The translations under genes were made by a program, and so were the position numbers. A stretch of DNA of 64,000 bases from Nitrospiraceae bacterium (lineage in GTDB: Bacteria > Nitrospirota > Nitrospiria > Nitrospirales > Nitrospiraceae). Below, piece after piece: positions 45,913-55,592 of this stretch (position 1 is the stretch's first letter; every line of letters starts with the position of its first letter). The notes under the pieces were generated by a model. The model worked only from the letters and a program-made list of their open reading frames with translations. It had not been told where the DNA came from and made no database searches. The stretch lies in assembly GCA_919902665.1 (NCBI GenBank), contig CAKKRK010000028.1, positions 1-64,000 of the forward strand, written 5' to 3'.

Positions 45913-46632
45913 ATGGCCGAAATATCTATCATTAGTGATTTTAGGATGTACGGCGCAAGAGAGGCGATGGCTTCTGGAATGGTTCACATTGAAGAGCAGG
46001 TCAAGGGGTTGGAACGGTCCGTGACAGAGAATCCTGGTCTAGCGTTCGATCTTGCCAAGACCCTTCTCGAAAGCACCTGCAAGACCATCCTGAGTGAGCG
46101 GAAGCTTGCCTTCTCTCCGGATGATGACCTCCCCAAGCTATTCAAAATGGTGACTAAGCATCTCCCGTTTCTGCCGGAGTCATCTGCCAACGAAGCTGAC
46201 GCAAGAAAAAGGCTATCTCAGACACTTGGCGGGCTCCATACGTCGCTGGTTGGTGTGTGCGAACTCAGAAACTCGTACGGATTTGCATCTCACGGAAGTG
46301 AATCTCAGCGACCAGTTATGGCTGGCGCACAGGCGATCCTAGCAGCTCAGGCGGCTGATACCATCATTGGTTTCTTGCATCGAGTTCATCGTCAGGACGC
46401 GGTTAGAGATACGTCCTCGAAGTTTACGTACGAAGACAATCAAGACTTCAACGACTACGTGGATTTCGCCAATGAGCCAGCTCAGATATTTCATCTGGAG
46501 TACAAGGCAAGCGAAGTGCTCTTTAACGTGGACCAGGAAGCCTATAAAGACTTGCTTGCCAACTACTCGGGTGATGATATCGATCAGGCCAATCAGTCAG
46601 CCGATAGTGGAGAAGCGGAGAGTCCTCGGTGA
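45913..46632 (+). CDS. Abi_C-type HEPN protein (abortive infection-like)
   Basis: A 239-residue helical protein. Around R119 the sequence [12 protein letters not shown] holds Arg119 and His127, matching the degenerate HEPN motif of the abortive infection C-terminal (Abi_C) family. An N-terminal helical region leads into it. HEPN proteins of this family cut RNA in phage-infected cells; activity here is inferred. Its C-terminal tail is acidic. It overlaps hsdR (GTGA). Confidence 0.72.
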   Translation: MAEISIISDFRMYGAREAMASGMVHIEEQVKGLERSVTENPGLAFDLAKTLLESTCKTILSERKLAFSPDDDLPKLFKMVTKHLPFLPESSANEADARKRLSQTLGGLHTSLVGVCELRNSYGFASHGSESQRPVMAGAQAILAAQAADTIIGFLHRVHRQDAVRDTSSKFTYEDNQDFNDYVDFANEPAQIFHLEYKASEVLFNVDQEAYKDLLANYSGDDIDQANQSADSGEAESPR

Positions 46633-49600
46633 ATAGTGCGGGTTTTGCAGAATCGGTGGTCGAGCAGGCAGCTCTTGCGTGGCTGGAGGCGCTGGGCTAC
46701 ACAGTGCTGCATGGCCCGGACATCGCCGCAGGCGAACCTAGCGCCGAGCGCAGCGATCCAAACTACCGTGACGCGATTCTGGAGAGGCGTCTGCGGGAGG
46801 CGCTTGTCCGGCTTAATCCAGACCTTCCACCAGAGGCCATCGAAGATGCTTTCCGGAAGCTCACACGGTTCGATTCGCCTTCATTAGTTGAACGGAACCG
46901 TATGGTCCATCGGATGCTTGTCGATGGAGTAACCGTTGAGTATCGCCGGAAAGACGGTTCAATTGCAGGTGCCCAAGCTCGTGTGCTGGATTATGGGACT
47001 CCGGACAAGAACGACTGGCTGGTGGTAAATCAGTTCACGGTTAGCGAAGGGCAGCATACTCGTCGGCCTGACGTGGTGCTGTTCGTCAATGGGTTGCCAC
47101 TGGCGGTGATCGAACTCAAGAATCCTGTCGACGAGAACGCCACTGTTGAAGTGGCCATTCAGCAGCTGGATACCTATCAGGCACAAATCCCGGCGCTTTT
47201 TGCTACCAACGCAGCACTGGTGTCGTCTGACGGAAGATATGCGCGAATCGGTGTGCTCGGGGCTGGGAAAGAATGGTTTAAGCCCTGGCGAACGATTGCA
47301 GGGGTTCAGGATGCGTCTCCTACGATTTCCGAGCTGCAAGTTATCCTGGAAGGAGTCTTTGAAAAACGACGGTTCCTCGACCTGGTGCGGCATTTCTTTG
47401 TCTTCGAAGACGAGGGCCATGGAAAGCTTAGTAAGAAGATGGCGGGCTACCATCAATTCCATGCGGTGAATGTGGCGGTCGAGGAAACCTTGCGGGCTGC
47501 TCAGCGCGTGACAGAGCACCGGGCTGCCGATGCTCTGGGAACGTACAAGTCGGGGCACCAACCGGGCGGTGAACTTGGCGATCGTCGGGTGGGCGTGGTG
47601 TGGCATACACAGGGATCGGGGAAGAGCCTGACGATGGCCTTCTACGCGGGGCGAGTCATCCTGCATCCGACGATGGCCAACCCAACCATCGTCGTGCTTA
47701 CCGATCGCAATGACCTCGACGATCAACTCTTCGGTACCTTCGCTCGGTGCCGTGACCTTCTCCGGCAGGACCCTGTTCAGGCGACCGACCGGGCTGACTT
47801 GCGTGCCAAGTTGAGCGTGGCTTCAGGCGGCGTGGTGTTCACCACCATTCAGAAGTTCTTCCCCGAAGAAAAGGGCGATCGGCATCCTGTGCTTTCGGAG
47901 CGCCGCAACATCGTCGTGATTGCGGACGAGGCCCATCGGAGCCAGTATGACTTTATCGACGGCTTTGCCCGCCACATGCGTGATGCGTTGCCCAATGCGT
48001 CGTTCATTGGATTCACCGGCACACCCATCGAAAAGACCGATGCCAATACACGGGCGGTCTTTGGCGATTACATCAGCATCTACGACATCCAGCGGGCAGT
48101 CATTGATAAAGCCACGGTTCCCATCTACTACGAGAGTCGGCTGGCAAAGCTGGAACTGAAAGCATCCGAGCGGCCCAAGATCGATCCCAAGTTTGAAGAG
48201 GCCACAGAAGGCGAAGAGGTCGAGCGCAAGGAGAAGCTCAAGACCAAGTGGGCGCAGCTGGAAGCCGTGGTGGGGTCGGAGAATCGGATTAAGTTGATCG
48301 CGCAAGACCTCGTTGATCACTTCGAAGATCGTCTTGCTGCCATGGATGGGAAGGCCATGGTGGTCTGTATGAGCCGGAGGATCTGTGTGGAACTGTACCG
48401 TGAGATCACCGCCCTGCGCCCACAATGGCATGCCGATGCGGATGACCAAGGGTCGATGAAGGTGATTATGACCGGCTCGCCGTCCGACCCGATCGAGTGG
48501 CAGGGCCATATCCGGAATAAGAAACGCCGGGAGGACATGGCGCTTCGGTTCCGTGCTCCCAAAGATCCCTTTCGGCTCGTCATTGTTCGTGACATGTGGC
48601 TGACTGGGTTTGATGCGCCGAGTCTCCATACGATGTATCTCGATAAGCCGATGCGCGGGCATGGGCTCATGCAGACCATTGCCCGGGTGAACCGTGTGTT
48701 CAAAGATAAGCCTGGCGGACTAGTTGTCGATTACCTTGGTCTCGCCGACGAACTTAAGCAGGCGCTTGCGACCTATACAGAAAGCGGTGGGACCGGAAAG
48801 ACCGCGATCGACCAGGCCGAAGCCGTCGCGGTGATGTTGGAAAAGTATGAAATCTGCCAAGGTCTTTTTCATAGTTTTGACTGGTCGCCCTGGATGACCG
48901 GCAAGCCGCAAGAGCGACTCTCGGTCTTACCTGCTGCACAAGAGCATATCTTGAGGCAACAGGATGGCAAAGCACGTCTTCTTCGTGCTGTGAACGATCT
49001 CTCGCAAGCCTTTGCGTTGGCTGTGCCGCATGAGGAGACCTTTCGGATTCGGGACGACGTCGGATTCTTCCAGGCGGTGCGTGCGGTGTTGGCGAAGAGT
49101 ACGCCGGGCGACCAGAAGACTGACGAAGAGCTCGACCATGCCATTCGCCAGATCATTTCAAAGGCGGTGGTGTCCGACGAGATTATGGACATCTTTGCGG
49201 CTGCAGGGCTCAAGAAGCCAGATCTCTCGATCCTCTCCGATGAGTTTCTCGCCGAAGTGCGCGAAATGCCGCAGAAGAACTTGGCTGTCGAACTGTTGCG
49301 GAAGTTGCTGAGTGGAGAGATTAAGGTGCGGTTGCGCAGGAATGTGGTGCAGGCCAAGTCCTTTGCGGAGATGTTGGAACAAGCGGTGCGGAAGTACCAG
49401 AACCGGGCGATTGAGGCCGCGCAGGTGATCGAGGAAATGATCGGCTTGGCCAAGGACATGCGCCGAGCCCATGAGCGGGGAGAACGTCTTGGGCTGACCG
49501 AGGAAGAGATGGCCTTCTATGATGCGCTCGAAACCAACGACAGCGCGGTGAAGGTCCTGGGGGATGAGACGTTGCGGACTATTGCGCGAGAAGTGGCGGA

Positions 49601-49775
49601 GGCCGTTCGCAAGAATGTCACGATCGACTGGACGGTTCGAGAAAACGTTCGGGCCCAGCTCCGCGTGATTGTGAAGCGGATTCTCAGAAAGTACGGCTAT
49701 CCGCCTGACAAGCAAGAAAAAGCGACTCAAACTGTGTTGGAACAGGCCGAAGTGCTGTGTGCTGAAGTTTATTGA
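46629..49775 (+). CDS. hsdR: Type I restriction enzyme subunit HsdR
   Basis: A 1048-residue motor/nuclease subunit. The N-terminal PD-(D/E)XK nuclease has RPDVVLF (Asp near 147) and IELKNP (161-166). The helicase part has Walker A QGSGKS near 330, DEAH near 434, then motifs GFTGTPI and TIARVNR. The C-terminal region is a helical HsdM-binding tail. It translocates DNA and cuts it when the site is unmodified. The GTG start overlaps the preceding stop by 4 bp. It is the last gene of the operon. Confidence 0.95.
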   Translation: MNSAGFAESVVEQAALAWLEALGYTVLHGPDIAAGEPSAERSDPNYRDAILERRLREALVRLNPDLPPEAIEDAFRKLTRFDSPSLVERNRMVHRMLVDGVTVEYRRKDGSIAGAQARVLDYGTPDKNDWLVVNQFTVSEGQHTRRPDVVLFVNGLPLAVIELKNPVDENATVEVAIQQLDTYQAQIPALFATNAALVSSDGRYARIGVLGAGKEWFKPWRTIAGVQDASPTISELQVILEGVFEKRRFLDLVRHFFVFEDEGHGKLSKKMAGYHQFHAVNVAVEETLRAAQRVTEHRAADALGTYKSGHQPGGELGDRRVGVVWHTQGSGKSLTMAFYAGRVILHPTMANPTIVVLTDRNDLDDQLFGTFARCRDLLRQDPVQATDRADLRAKLSVASGGVVFTTIQKFFPEEKGDRHPVLSERRNIVVIADEAHRSQYDFIDGFARHMRDALPNASFIGFTGTPIEKTDANTRAVFGDYISIYDIQRAVIDKATVPIYYESRLAKLELKASERPKIDPKFEEATEGEEVERKEKLKTKWAQLEAVVGSENRIKLIAQDLVDHFEDRLAAMDGKAMVVCMSRRICVELYREITALRPQWHADADDQGSMKVIMTGSPSDPIEWQGHIRNKKRREDMALRFRAPKDPFRLVIVRDMWLTGFDAPSLHTMYLDKPMRGHGLMQTIARVNRVFKDKPGGLVVDYLGLADELKQALATYTESGGTGKTAIDQAEAVAVMLEKYEICQGLFHSFDWSPWMTGKPQERLSVLPAAQEHILRQQDGKARLLRAVNDLSQAFALAVPHEETFRIRDDVGFFQAVRAVLAKSTPGDQKTDEELDHAIRQIISKAVVSDEIMDIFAAAGLKKPDLSILSDEFLAEVREMPQKNLAVELLRKLLSGEIKVRLRRNVVQAKSFAEMLEQAVRKYQNRAIEAAQVIEEMIGLAKDMRRAHERGERLGLTEEEMAFYDALETNDSAVKVLGDETLRTIAREVAEAVRKNVTIDWTVRENVRAQLRVIVKRILRKYGYPPDKQEKATQTVLEQAEVLCAEVY

Positions 49776-50084
49776 AGATCAGAAATGGATGAGGGGCAGA
49801 TCTTGAATCGTGCATGTTCTTTCTAACGTAGTCCACAGTCAAGCCAACCAGGGAGCATGAGGGGATGCCATGGGTGCTGCACGCGTGGGTGAGGAACGAG
49901 AGGACTCTCTCATGGAGTGTTGCGTTGGCTTGTGTGGGGTTATCTTAGGAAGAATGTTGCGCCTGATGAGGCGACGGGACGAGCAAGCTTGGTATTAAAG
50001 CGGAAGAAACACCCAAGGGGTTTCTCCGTCGACCGTGATTACGATAAAGCAAAAATGAGTTGGCGGGTCACACGAAGTGCGGTT
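49776..50084. other. Intergenic region between hsdR and tRNA-Met
   Basis: About 309 bases without a credible gene. A frame across it would read through the tRNA and is not supported. No integrase, attachment core or terminator with a T-run was recognised. Confidence 0.6.
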
Positions 50085-50160
50085 TGGTGGCGGTGGGCCG
50101 GATTGAACGGCCGACCCGCGGCTTATGAGTCCGCTGCTCTGCCAACTGAGCTACACCGCC
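50085..50160 (-). tRNA. tRNA-Met (CAT)
   Basis: Reading the reverse strand, a 76-base cloverleaf with encoded CCA is seen: 7-bp acceptor GGCGGTG/CACCGCC, D-arm GCTC/GAGC, anticodon loop CTCATAA with anticodon CAT at 50127-50125, T-arm GGCCG/CGGCC. The last pair of the anticodon stem is an A-G mismatch. It is most likely elongator tRNA-Met; an Ile tRNA with lysidine at the wobble base could not be excluded from the anticodon alone. Confidence 0.93.
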
Positions 50161-50251
50161 ACGTTGAAGAATGCAGATGATAGCCGAAGACGACGGTCAC
50201 TGTCCACCGACTGGACAGGGCATAGCCGAGCCATGTCTGGCTGAAGTTGTT

Positions 50252-50271
50252 CAAAACCTGCTATGGTTTTG
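50252..50271 (+). repeat. Short hairpin before the SDR gene
   Basis: CAAAACC at 50252-50258 and GGTTTTG at 50265-50271 form a 7-bp stem with a 6-base loop just upstream of the SDR start. It may be a weak terminator or a local mRNA structure; no T-run follows. Confidence 0.3.
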
Positions 50272-50294
50272 AGGGACCGTTTGAGAGGATGAAG

Positions 50295-51158
50295 ATGTCG
50301 ATCGGAGACAATCGTGCGGTGGTCATCACGGGGGCTTCCACTGGAATTGGAGCGGCCTGCGCGCTTCACCTGGACCAGTTAGGGTTCGCGGTATTTGCAG
50401 GAGTACGAAAATCTGAAGACGGCGTAGCCCTTCAAAAAACAAGTTCCGATCGGCTGGTCCCGGTGGAGCTCGATGTGACAGATCTGGTAACCATTCAGAA
50501 GTCCTACACAGTGGTTTTGGAAGCGACGAGAGATCGTGGACTCTTTGGACTGATTAACAATGCCGGGATTGCAGTCGTGGCGCCACTTGAAGCCGTACCG
50601 ATCTCCGACCTCCGCCAGCAGCTTGAAGTGAATGTCATCGGGCAGGTGGCCGTCACCCAAACGTTTCTTCCCTTAGTCCGACAGGCACGGGGACGCATCA
50701 TCAACATGGGCTCGATTGCAGGACTCTCAACGATGCCGCTGATGGGCCCCTATTCGGCTTCGAAGTTCGCGCTGGAAGCCATTACAGACGCCTTGCGCCT
50801 CGAAGTCCAGCAATGGGGGATCCATGTCTCGATTATCGAGCCGGGTGCGATCACGACACCTATTTGGAACAAGTCGGCGATCGAGGCAGCTGAGCGAGAG
50901 GCTGCCATCGAGACGGAACTTCGAACCCTCTATAAGCCTGTTGTGGCTGCAGTGAGGAAGGTCGTGGGAGAAGCTTCAAAGCGAGCGATCGCGCCTGATG
51001 CGGTCGCAAGAGTGGTTGAAGAAGCCCTAACCGCTCCGACTCCGAAAACGCGGTATCTCGTTGGGACTGATGCCAAGCTCCGCGCGCTGATGGTGAGACT
51101 GCTTCCTGATCGGATCTCCGATCGAATGCTTACCTGGATCTTGAAGCTTCCCCACTGA
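50295..51158 (+). CDS. Short-chain dehydrogenase/reductase
   Basis: A 287-residue SDR with the cofactor motif TGASTGIG, NNAG, catalytic YSASK (Tyr and Lys) and the preceding conserved Ser in MGSIAGLS. The C-terminal ~90 residues extend beyond the core, as in 11-beta-HSD-like or retinol-type enzymes. The substrate cannot be predicted. The ATG at 50295 is six bases after GAGAGG; earlier starts at 50247 and 50289 are less likely. It stands apart, following the tRNA gene on the other strand. Confidence 0.9.
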   Translation: MSIGDNRAVVITGASTGIGAACALHLDQLGFAVFAGVRKSEDGVALQKTSSDRLVPVELDVTDLVTIQKSYTVVLEATRDRGLFGLINNAGIAVVAPLEAVPISDLRQQLEVNVIGQVAVTQTFLPLVRQARGRIINMGSIAGLSTMPLMGPYSASKFALEAITDALRLEVQQWGIHVSIIEPGAITTPIWNKSAIEAAEREAAIETELRTLYKPVVAAVRKVVGEASKRAIAPDAVARVVEEALTAPTPKTRYLVGTDAKLRALMVRLLPDRISDRMLTWILKLPH

Positions 51159-51397
51159 GCGCACACCGCAATCTCCGCACCGATTTCTTATTCAGATGGG
51201 TCATGGATCCCAAGCGGATCGTTGAGCTGGTTATGGCATGCCGACAGTTCGTGACTGAAGGATGATGCGCCTCGTACTGGGGTGTTAAATGTTTGTTACG
51301 GTTGGAAACCCGATCGAATTTAGATTGAGGTTTGAGACAATCTTATGTAATCAGAGAATTAAGCAGGTGTCTATGCGTGCATTCCTGCCAATAGTCA

Positions 51398-52252
51398 GTG
51401 AGAGGATCGGCTGTGTATATATGTGTGCGCTTGGTTCAGCGTCTCGGAGCGATGGCGCTCATCGTTGCTACGGTATCGCTCAACTGGACTTCGGAAGCTT
51501 TTGCCGTGCGTCCCTTCGTGACCGACGACGCGCGGATTATCTATAGAGGGCAGGTGGTCACTGAATCATACGGCGGGATCACGCTGGCACAAGGAGAGAA
51601 ACCGGCCATAGAGGCGCGTTCACTGCAAGGCATCGGTATCACCGACCGCCTTGAGCTTACTGCCGGTGGATTCGGTTTTACCTATCATGACAATCAAGCC
51701 CGGCCGCTCGACATACTGATTCAGCCGAAGTATGTCCTCCATAGTTCTCTGGGTGTGATTCCTTCCCTCTCGGTTGCCGCTGCCGCGTTGTTTCCTCTCA
51801 ACGGCAATCGGCAGCACTGGGACGGATATGCCATGGCTCACCTCAGTTGGTTTCTCTTCACACCCGATCCCGACACCGATCCCTATGACAACAATCTGTC
51901 CATTCATTTTAATCTCGGGGCAAAGTCTCGCTATGATGCTGGCCCAGCCACGTTCCAGAGTAAGCTGTACTGGGCCGCAGGTTTTGAGGTTATTACGCCG
52001 ATGACACGCGAGCTTCGCTTTTTAGGAGAAGTGTTCAACGGCGACCCGTTCGGGTTCGAGGAGAAATTTCCAGCCTATCAAACGGGATTCCGGTGGTATA
52101 GAGCGCCGAACATGCAGCTGGACCTGGTGTTCCGAGGTGTTCGGAATACCACGGAAGACGTTCGTTTTGTCGCGGGGGGCGGCGGGTTGCCGGAAGAATG
52201 GAACTACACCATCCAAATAGGAATCCGATATCTTATCGATGTCTTCCGCTAG
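51398..52252 (+). CDS. Exported, probably outer-membrane beta-barrel protein
   Basis: A 284-residue protein with a signal peptide (hydrophobic stretch ending SEAFA near residue 36). The rest alternates polar and hydrophobic residues in short strands with frequent Tyr, Trp and Gly, and ends with an aromatic-rich strand (IQIGIRYLIDVFR), as in an outer-membrane barrel. It has no known family. The GTG at 51398 is a plausible start; GTG 51425 is also in frame. Confidence 0.6.
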   Translation: MRGSAVYICVRLVQRLGAMALIVATVSLNWTSEAFAVRPFVTDDARIIYRGQVVTESYGGITLAQGEKPAIEARSLQGIGITDRLELTAGGFGFTYHDNQARPLDILIQPKYVLHSSLGVIPSLSVAAAALFPLNGNRQHWDGYAMAHLSWFLFTPDPDTDPYDNNLSIHFNLGAKSRYDAGPATFQSKLYWAAGFEVITPMTRELRFLGEVFNGDPFGFEEKFPAYQTGFRWYRAPNMQLDLVFRGVRNTTEDVRFVAGGGGLPEEWNYTIQIGIRYLIDVFR

Positions 52253-52328
52253 CCGACGGAAGTATGGAAATGGATCGTACAGGTAATGATGCGATGGATG
52301 CCTGCTCTGTCGATTCTGATGCAGGAGT

Positions 52329-52769
52329 TCAGCCGACAAAATCCGGGTTGAGACGGGTCAGGGGTTTGACAGATAGGGCTTTGATCTCATTGTAAACGAT
52401 CGTGCGGCCAACCTGCCTGAGGCGACTGAAGACACCCTCGACAATCACTTGATCACCTTCGTGGACTTCCAGCTGCCCAAGGCTTACCACCTTCAATGTG
52501 CCAGCCTGGTCTTGCAGCAGGAATCCATAGGCCGGCTGCCCTTGACGATTGGTGGCCAACTGCACGTTCATGACCTTTCCAGTGACCATGATGTCTTGAT
52601 GATCGTACTGCTCCGGATGGGCTAGGAGCTCCGAGATCTCAATCAGGCCAGCAGCTGCTGGGGTCGCCGTGCCCAGTCCTCCTGGCAGGCAAGGGCAGAT
52701 GAAGAGGAGCAGGAGAAAGACAGCCACTGGCGTGACAAATAGTGAGGGAGTAGAGGATCGTGTTGTCAT
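52329..52769 (-). CDS. Exported OB-fold protein
   Basis: A 146-residue protein with a signal peptide (about 10-40) and an OB-fold-like beta-barrel (about 45-135; strands such as DIMVTGKVMNVQ, GFLLQDQAGTLKVVSLG, QVIVEGVFS). Small periplasmic OB-fold proteins bind ligands, ions or other proteins; no specific activity is seen. It is convergent with the barrel-protein gene and follows the 393-residue gene. Confidence 0.65.
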   Translation of the reverse strand: MTTRSSTPSLFVTPVAVFLLLLFICPCLPGGLGTATPAAAGLIEISELLAHPEQYDHQDIMVTGKVMNVQLATNRQGQPAYGFLLQDQAGTLKVVSLGQLEVHEGDQVIVEGVFSRLRQVGRTIVYNEIKALSVKPLTRLNPDFVG

Positions 52770-52818
52770 TGTTGAATGTAATTATACCGAACTGCTGGTG
52801 ATTGGCAACTATGAAAGT

Positions 52819-54000
52819 TTACCATTTGTCAGAGGCTCGACCGCTGACATCCTCTCCGATGAAATTGTGGAGAATGTGGTGTTGTAGCTCCGTGAGTTCC
52901 GCAGGACTGGCCTCGTTCTGCGGTGCGAGCAACTCCGGCTCTTTCGATCTCGGGGCCGTACGTGTAAGGAGCTCTTCATCCAGCGCCTCGTCGCTGGCGT
53001 CTACGTCCTTCTGTATGGCGACCAGCCGTTGGAGTCCGAACAAGGTGCGGGTTGATTCACTGTGCATGGCGTTGGAACTGGCTCCATACACCAGCGAATT
53101 CCAAAATTTCGTTTCAGTGGCTTCCGGTATTCGAATCACGGCATAGGCAGCCAGTTTCTCAAGTAACGCTGACTCAGTCTGCTCGAGCCCATCGTAGGTC
53201 GCGATCGATCGTTCGATGGGGGTGTGAGAAAGCACCTGTACGGTGTCCTTCCAGAGCTCCAGGGAAGGGGTGCTTCCTGGTATCGGACGGGTCCCTGAGC
53301 CTTTGGCCTGCAGTGCGGTGAGATACTGAGACAGGAACTTGACCTTGCGTGCGGCCAACGTACTGGCTGGGATTCCCCAGATATGGCCGATTTCATGATC
53401 AAGCAAGATCGTCTGATCCGATGTCCGCTGCTCACGCTCGGCCAGGTCGAGACGTTTCTTGAACCGTTCAGCAAACCGGAGCAGTGTTTGCATTTCAATG
53501 GCCAGCCGTTGCCGTTGATATTCCTCCGCTGTCACCTCGTTGTGTTCCCAATGCTCCTCCAGCAGCCGGAGTGTCGCCGTGGGGACGGCGGACCGAGCCT
53601 GGGATTTGAGCGTGCCGATCATTTCGGCAGATACACCACGGTCAGCGAGCAGGAGGGCGGCTCGAGAGACAAAGGCCTCCGCCATGTGGGCCTGATGTTT
53701 CAGGACTATGCACTGAAGCCAGGTTCGTTCTCGTCGAAGCCGAGCCCGTCTGCGGTATTCGTTCCGGCGATCGATCATTGCGGTGATCGATTCCTGGGTC
53801 ATCGTGGTGACGGGCTTCTTGCCGGAGACACATCGAGGATCCGGTCGATCCGCCACCATAAACAAGATTTCCTCGTGGGTGACGTCGAGATACTGGATCA
53901 GCAACAGTCTGAGAATGATGCGACCTTGGATCGGTAAGCCGGCGACGACGTCTTCAATCATCTCGGCGGTCAGCGGCGATGCCATGACTGTTTGCGTCAT
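52819..54000 (-). CDS. Conserved-looking protein of unknown function
   Basis: A 393-residue protein, helical and rich in Arg, Glu and Leu, with no signal peptide or recognised domain. The middle has several coiled-coil-like segments (RLAIEMQTLLRFAERFKKRL; QTILLDHEIGHIWGIPASTL). It may be DNA- or ribosome-associated on composition alone, but nothing supports a role. It is followed by the OB-fold gene on the same strand. Confidence 0.6.
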   Translation of the reverse strand: MTQTVMASPLTAEMIEDVVAGLPIQGRIILRLLLIQYLDVTHEEILFMVADRPDPRCVSGKKPVTTMTQESITAMIDRRNEYRRRARLRRERTWLQCIVLKHQAHMAEAFVSRAALLLADRGVSAEMIGTLKSQARSAVPTATLRLLEEHWEHNEVTAEEYQRQRLAIEMQTLLRFAERFKKRLDLAEREQRTSDQTILLDHEIGHIWGIPASTLAARKVKFLSQYLTALQAKGSGTRPIPGSTPSLELWKDTVQVLSHTPIERSIATYDGLEQTESALLEKLAAYAVIRIPEATETKFWNSLVYGASSNAMHSESTRTLFGLQRLVAIQKDVDASDEALDEELLTRTAPRSKEPELLAPQNEASPAELTELQHHILHNFIGEDVSGRASDKW

Positions 54001-54080
54001 TATGTTCTTTCAGGCGGTGAAGGCCATGGTTCTAGGGTGTACGCAGGGGTGAGACGATACGACTCACATCTGATGGCTGA

Positions 54081-54299
54081 CTACGCTGTGCCAGTCCGTT
54101 GCTCACGTTGTTCGAGTTGGAGGGCGACATATTCACGGATGTCTTGTATGCTGCCGCTCAGGAACATTTCTCGTGGGATTTCTACCCGCACAAGCTGGGA
54201 GGGGTCGATCCCTCGGTCTTGGGCATAGAGTTCATCGATATACAGGCTCACCGAGCCATCAGGAAAACGCAAGGCATAGAGAGCGGTGGTATCAGCCAT
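54081..54299 (-). CDS. Small protein of unknown function
   Basis: A 72-residue protein starting MADTTALYALRFPDG, with the pattern SLYIDELYAQD, an acidic middle and a Gln/Arg-rich end. A longer frame to 54398 exists, but the part upstream is unlike a normal N-terminus. No domain is known. It lies ahead of the 393-residue gene on the same strand, so the two may form a unit. Confidence 0.5.
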   Translation of the reverse strand: MADTTALYALRFPDGSVSLYIDELYAQDRGIDPSQLVRVEIPREMFLSGSIQDIREYVALQLEQREQRTGTA

Positions 54300-54650
54300 G
54301 AGATCCCAGCGAGTGACAGTGTAGAGGTAACACAGGCCTCGTCGGACTGTCAAAGCCGCAGAAACGTGTGTGAGTGGTAAACCGTCATCGGTAGTCACTC
54401 TTCATTTTCATGGACCTAATCGCAGTATCCGGCTTCGTGTGAGAACGGAGCTTGTGGAGAAGATCATGACAACCCTCGCAGGGAGTTTCTGATGCGGGAA
54501 GGCTTGAGCCATATGTCCTTGTGAGAGCTGGCTGAGTCCTGGAAGGACTATCGAATACTGTAGGGACCAGGTTGACTACTTTCCCAAGCCAAAAAAAGGG
54601 CCTTCGATCGTTATGATCGAAGGCCCTAGGACTCACTCTGATCCAGATAT
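54300..54650. other. Intergenic region downstream of the HemQ-like gene
   Basis: About 350 bases that hold the intrinsic terminator at 54591-54626 and otherwise no gene with a credible ribosome binding site. A reverse frame with a CxxCH motif here runs through the terminator and is rejected. Confidence 0.6.
54591..54626 (-). terminator. Intrinsic terminator of the HemQ-like gene
   Basis: A perfect 12-bp stem (GGGCCTTCGATC at 54598-54609 and its complement at 54615-54626, loop 5 bases) is followed on the reverse strand by seven T residues (54597-54591). It begins 25 bases after the HemQ-like stop. Confidence 0.9.
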
Positions 54651-55373
54651 CTAGCCGCCGAGGGTGTCGAGGGTTTCCTTGAGGCTCTTGCGAATGCACG
54701 TGAAGATCGGGGTATCCCGCAGCGTATAGCGTGAGCCCTCTGTCTCCCGTAGCGCCATCACTAAGTCCAGAAAATCCTCCGGCTTGTCGCTTTCAAACGC
54801 TACGACCCATTCCTGATCGTCCAACCCAAACGAATACGTCGTGTTCAGCTTCACGGAGGGGAATCGATGTCCCACTTCGATGTGCTCGTCCATCATGCCT
54901 TGCCGTGCCGCCTTCGTCAGCAAAAACCATTCCCTGGTCTTCAAAAACGGATAGACGAAGATGTACTTGCTTTTCCCTGGGACCACGGTCAACCGTTTGC
55001 CTTCCTGGCCTGCATGCGAGTGATGATCGACGTACACGGATCGTTTGGTGATCGCCAGATAGGAGTAGGGGGTCGTGAGGTACTGCCCTAAGCCGGAGGC
55101 CAGCATTTTGGTCGTCATGTCTTGGAACAGGTCGAGATCATAGCTGATACGCCAGAGCATGAAGTCGCAGTCGCCGCGAATACCAATGGTCGAATAGGGG
55201 ACCAGGAGGACTTGTCCGTTATACTCCTCCACCGCGCGGAGGAATTCCTGCTTGCCCTGCGTCCGCACATCTTCTGGCAATCGCCGCCAAGCGGGATCGA
55301 CTTTATAGAATGCAAAGTTGACATACTGACGTCGAGGGGCCGCTGGGGTAGAGGGTGTTTCAGGGGTCGACAT
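54651..55373 (-). CDS. Chlorite-dismutase-family protein, probably HemQ-like
   Basis: A 240-residue protein with the Cld/HemQ fold. Blocks include YIFVYPFLKTREWFLL (Tyr141), MMDEHIEVG (proximal heme ligand His164) and TYSFGLDDQEWVVAFE. The distal position that is Arg in true chlorite dismutases is occupied by Leu (about 176), so the protein resembles coproheme decarboxylase or related heme peroxidases rather than a chlorite-degrading enzyme. The ATG at 55373 has AAAGGAG seven bases ahead. It is divergent from cinA and followed by a strong terminator. Confidence 0.85.
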   Translation of the reverse strand: MSTPETPSTPAAPRRQYVNFAFYKVDPAWRRLPEDVRTQGKQEFLRAVEEYNGQVLLVPYSTIGIRGDCDFMLWRISYDLDLFQDMTTKMLASGLGQYLTTPYSYLAITKRSVYVDHHSHAGQEGKRLTVVPGKSKYIFVYPFLKTREWFLLTKAARQGMMDEHIEVGHRFPSVKLNTTYSFGLDDQEWVVAFESDKPEDFLDLVMALRETEGSRYTLRDTPIFTCIRKSLKETLDTLGG

Positions 55374-55592
55374 TACCAAACTCCTTTAGTATCAAGTAGC
55401 ATCAATAGAGGAGCACCTCTCCTCAAGTCTTCTTCGTTTAGCACTTCCCCTTCTGTCTTGTCAACGGGAGGCCAGACCCGAACTGTTCGTTGACAGGATG
55501 CCGAGCTTCTGGTACTGGCAACCGCATGCAATCAGTGGAGCGGTTCGCGTTGTGATCAACCCGGCTCAGATGGAATAAACTGCGTATCGCGT

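Noticed and set aside
39505..50084. Integrated mobile element with attachment repeats
   Set aside because: No integrase, and the tRNA 3' end sequence was not found again at the left boundary by eye.
49917..50180. Forward frame of about 87 codons before the SDR gene
   Set aside because: Its 3' half is the antisense of the tRNA-Met gene, and it has no family features.
54385..54699. Reverse frame with a CxxCH heme-binding-like motif
   Set aside because: It runs through the 12-bp terminator and into the end of the HemQ-like gene, and has no signal peptide or ribosome binding site, so the motif is probably chance.
54651..55373. True chlorite dismutase
   Set aside because: The fold fits, but the distal Arg is not found by motif alignment, so the annotation is kept at family level.
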